Source: Pelagicoccus sp. (GTDB lineage: Bacteria > Verrucomicrobiota > Verrucomicrobiia > Opitutales > Opitutaceae). Taken from it: a stretch of DNA of 42,928 bases. The notes below the pieces were generated by a model. It was not told the DNA's origin. It did not search any database and worked only from the letters and a program-made list of their open reading frames with translations. The translations under genes and the position numbers were made by a program. Shown here in pieces: positions 40,697 through 42,928 of the stretch (its first letter is position 1; each line of letters starts with the position of its first letter). Location of the stretch: the NCBI GenBank assembly GCA_028284635.1, contig JANQRJ010000034.1, positions 1 to 42,928 of the forward strand, given 5' to 3'.

Positions 40697-40793
40697 GGTA
40701 GGGATCCTGGCTTGTCGGGAGCGGCCCGCACTGCAGGGATAGTGGTTAATGTAGGCTTTTGCTCGGACCGCTCGGCGATCGGTCCCTACCTTA
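40697..40793. repeat. Degenerate GGGCCC-type inverted repeat
   Basis: The left arm GGTAGGGATCCTGG... and the right arm ...GGACCGCTCGGCGATCGG then TCCCTACC are imperfect complements. The right arm belongs to the same family as 34191-34219 in a GGTCCC variant. Confidence 0.7.
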
Positions 40794-40886
40794 AACTATC
40801 CTGTCTGCTTGCAGCAGGGAGTCTTTATTTGCGCGAGGCGAGATGATGGACGTGCGGGTATCAGCGAAAGCTAGCGTGACACCCCA

Positions 40887-42692
<1,806 letters not shown>

Positions 42693-42695
42693 TCA

Positions 42696-42710
42696 TCTAG
42701 CGTGGCTAGA
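42696..42710. promoter_or_regulatory. Palindrome just upstream of uidA
   Basis: TCTAGC-GTG-GCTAGA, 15 bp with perfect arms, lies 16 bp upstream of the uidA start codon. Its position suits a repressor site. It is unlike the ACTGAAC operator, so another regulator would be involved. Confidence 0.35.
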
Positions 42711-42854
42711 GGTATGTCAACAGTGCTGGACGGTTGGCATGGAAACTGTGTCAGCACCCTTGCTGATCGGAAAATGATTTTGCCACGAAGCAGCCTGCGA
42801 TGGCTTGGGAAGATGGAATGAGCAAAATGACTAGAACCTATCCCGAAACCTATC

Positions 42855-42928
42855 ATGAATGCCGTTATGTCTGAAATTGCCTGCAGCAAGGCGGATTTGG
42901 CGAGCGAATACGCGGGCGTATTTGTCGC
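42855..42928 (+). CDS. Possible start of a gene running off the window
   Basis: The frame from ATG 42855 (or 42867) stays open to the window end: MNAVMSEIACSKADLASEYA... Only 24 codons are visible, with no Shine-Dalgarno. The last bases contain a small palindrome (AATACGC-GG-GCGTATT), so this may equally be a repeat. No function can be suggested. Confidence 0.2.
   Translation, partial: MNAVMSEIACSKADLASEYAGVFV

Overview
The window most resembles a marine verrucomicrobium of the Opitutales / Puniceicoccales type (Pelagicoccus, Coraliomargarita or Lentimonas-like). The reasons are a roughly 55% GC genome with weak or no Shine-Dalgarno sequences, a TonB-dependent receptor without a SusD partner, many S1 sulfatases, LacI and AraC regulators beside cytoplasmic glycosidases, and intergenic spaces crowded with long inverted repeats. 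The taxonomic call is an inference from gene content; there is no rRNA or other marker gene in the window.

The window reads as an accessory locus for using an acidic, probably sulfated and fucose- and/or uronate-containing polysaccharide. Left part (0-7.4 kb): a TonB-dependent receptor, two secreted PL20-like lyases (the second with a discoidin/CBM32-like domain) and a SurA-like chaperone. 7.5-8.8 kb: a Phd/VapC toxin-antitoxin pair followed by a MITE-like repeat. 8.8-20.7 kb: an AraC regulator divergent from a GH29 fucosidase, then GH28, DUF2264 and two LacI regulators, then a GH141-like beta-helix enzyme. 21-24 kb: two tandem GPH-type sugar symporters. 24-35.8 kb: three S1 sulfatases, an alpha/alpha-toroid protein and a Gfo/Idh/MocA oxidoreductase in an operon with the second sulfatase, a LamG+DUF1961 protein and a FAD-dependent oxidoreductase. 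36-39.9 kb: a second SurA-like protein, a TMTC-like membrane glycosyltransferase with a TPR tail, and a PhnB-like VOC protein. 40.0-40.7 kb: a gene graveyard of sulfatase and beta-glucuronidase 3' ends. 40.9-42.7 kb: an intact GH2 beta-glucuronidase (uidA).

Working model (inference): secreted lyases cut the polymer, the TonB receptor imports oligosaccharides, periplasmic sulfatases desulfate them, the GPH symporters carry them across the inner membrane, and cytoplasmic enzymes without signal peptides (GH29, GH141, GH28, GH2, DUF2264) finish the work. A 16-bp operator, ACTGAACGCGTTCAGT, lies upstream of the TonB receptor. A near-identical site lies between the second lacI gene and the GH141 gene, and weaker versions lie upstream of both lyases. 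This suggests one LacI-controlled regulon spanning the window.

The intergenic DNA is the other main theme. At least six families of 80-200 bp inverted-repeat elements occupy most gaps. They include a 167-bp MITE-like element with 22-bp terminal inverted repeats found twice, one copy apparently nested inside another repeat whose uninterrupted version is also present. Two repeats overlap and supply the stop codon of a gene.
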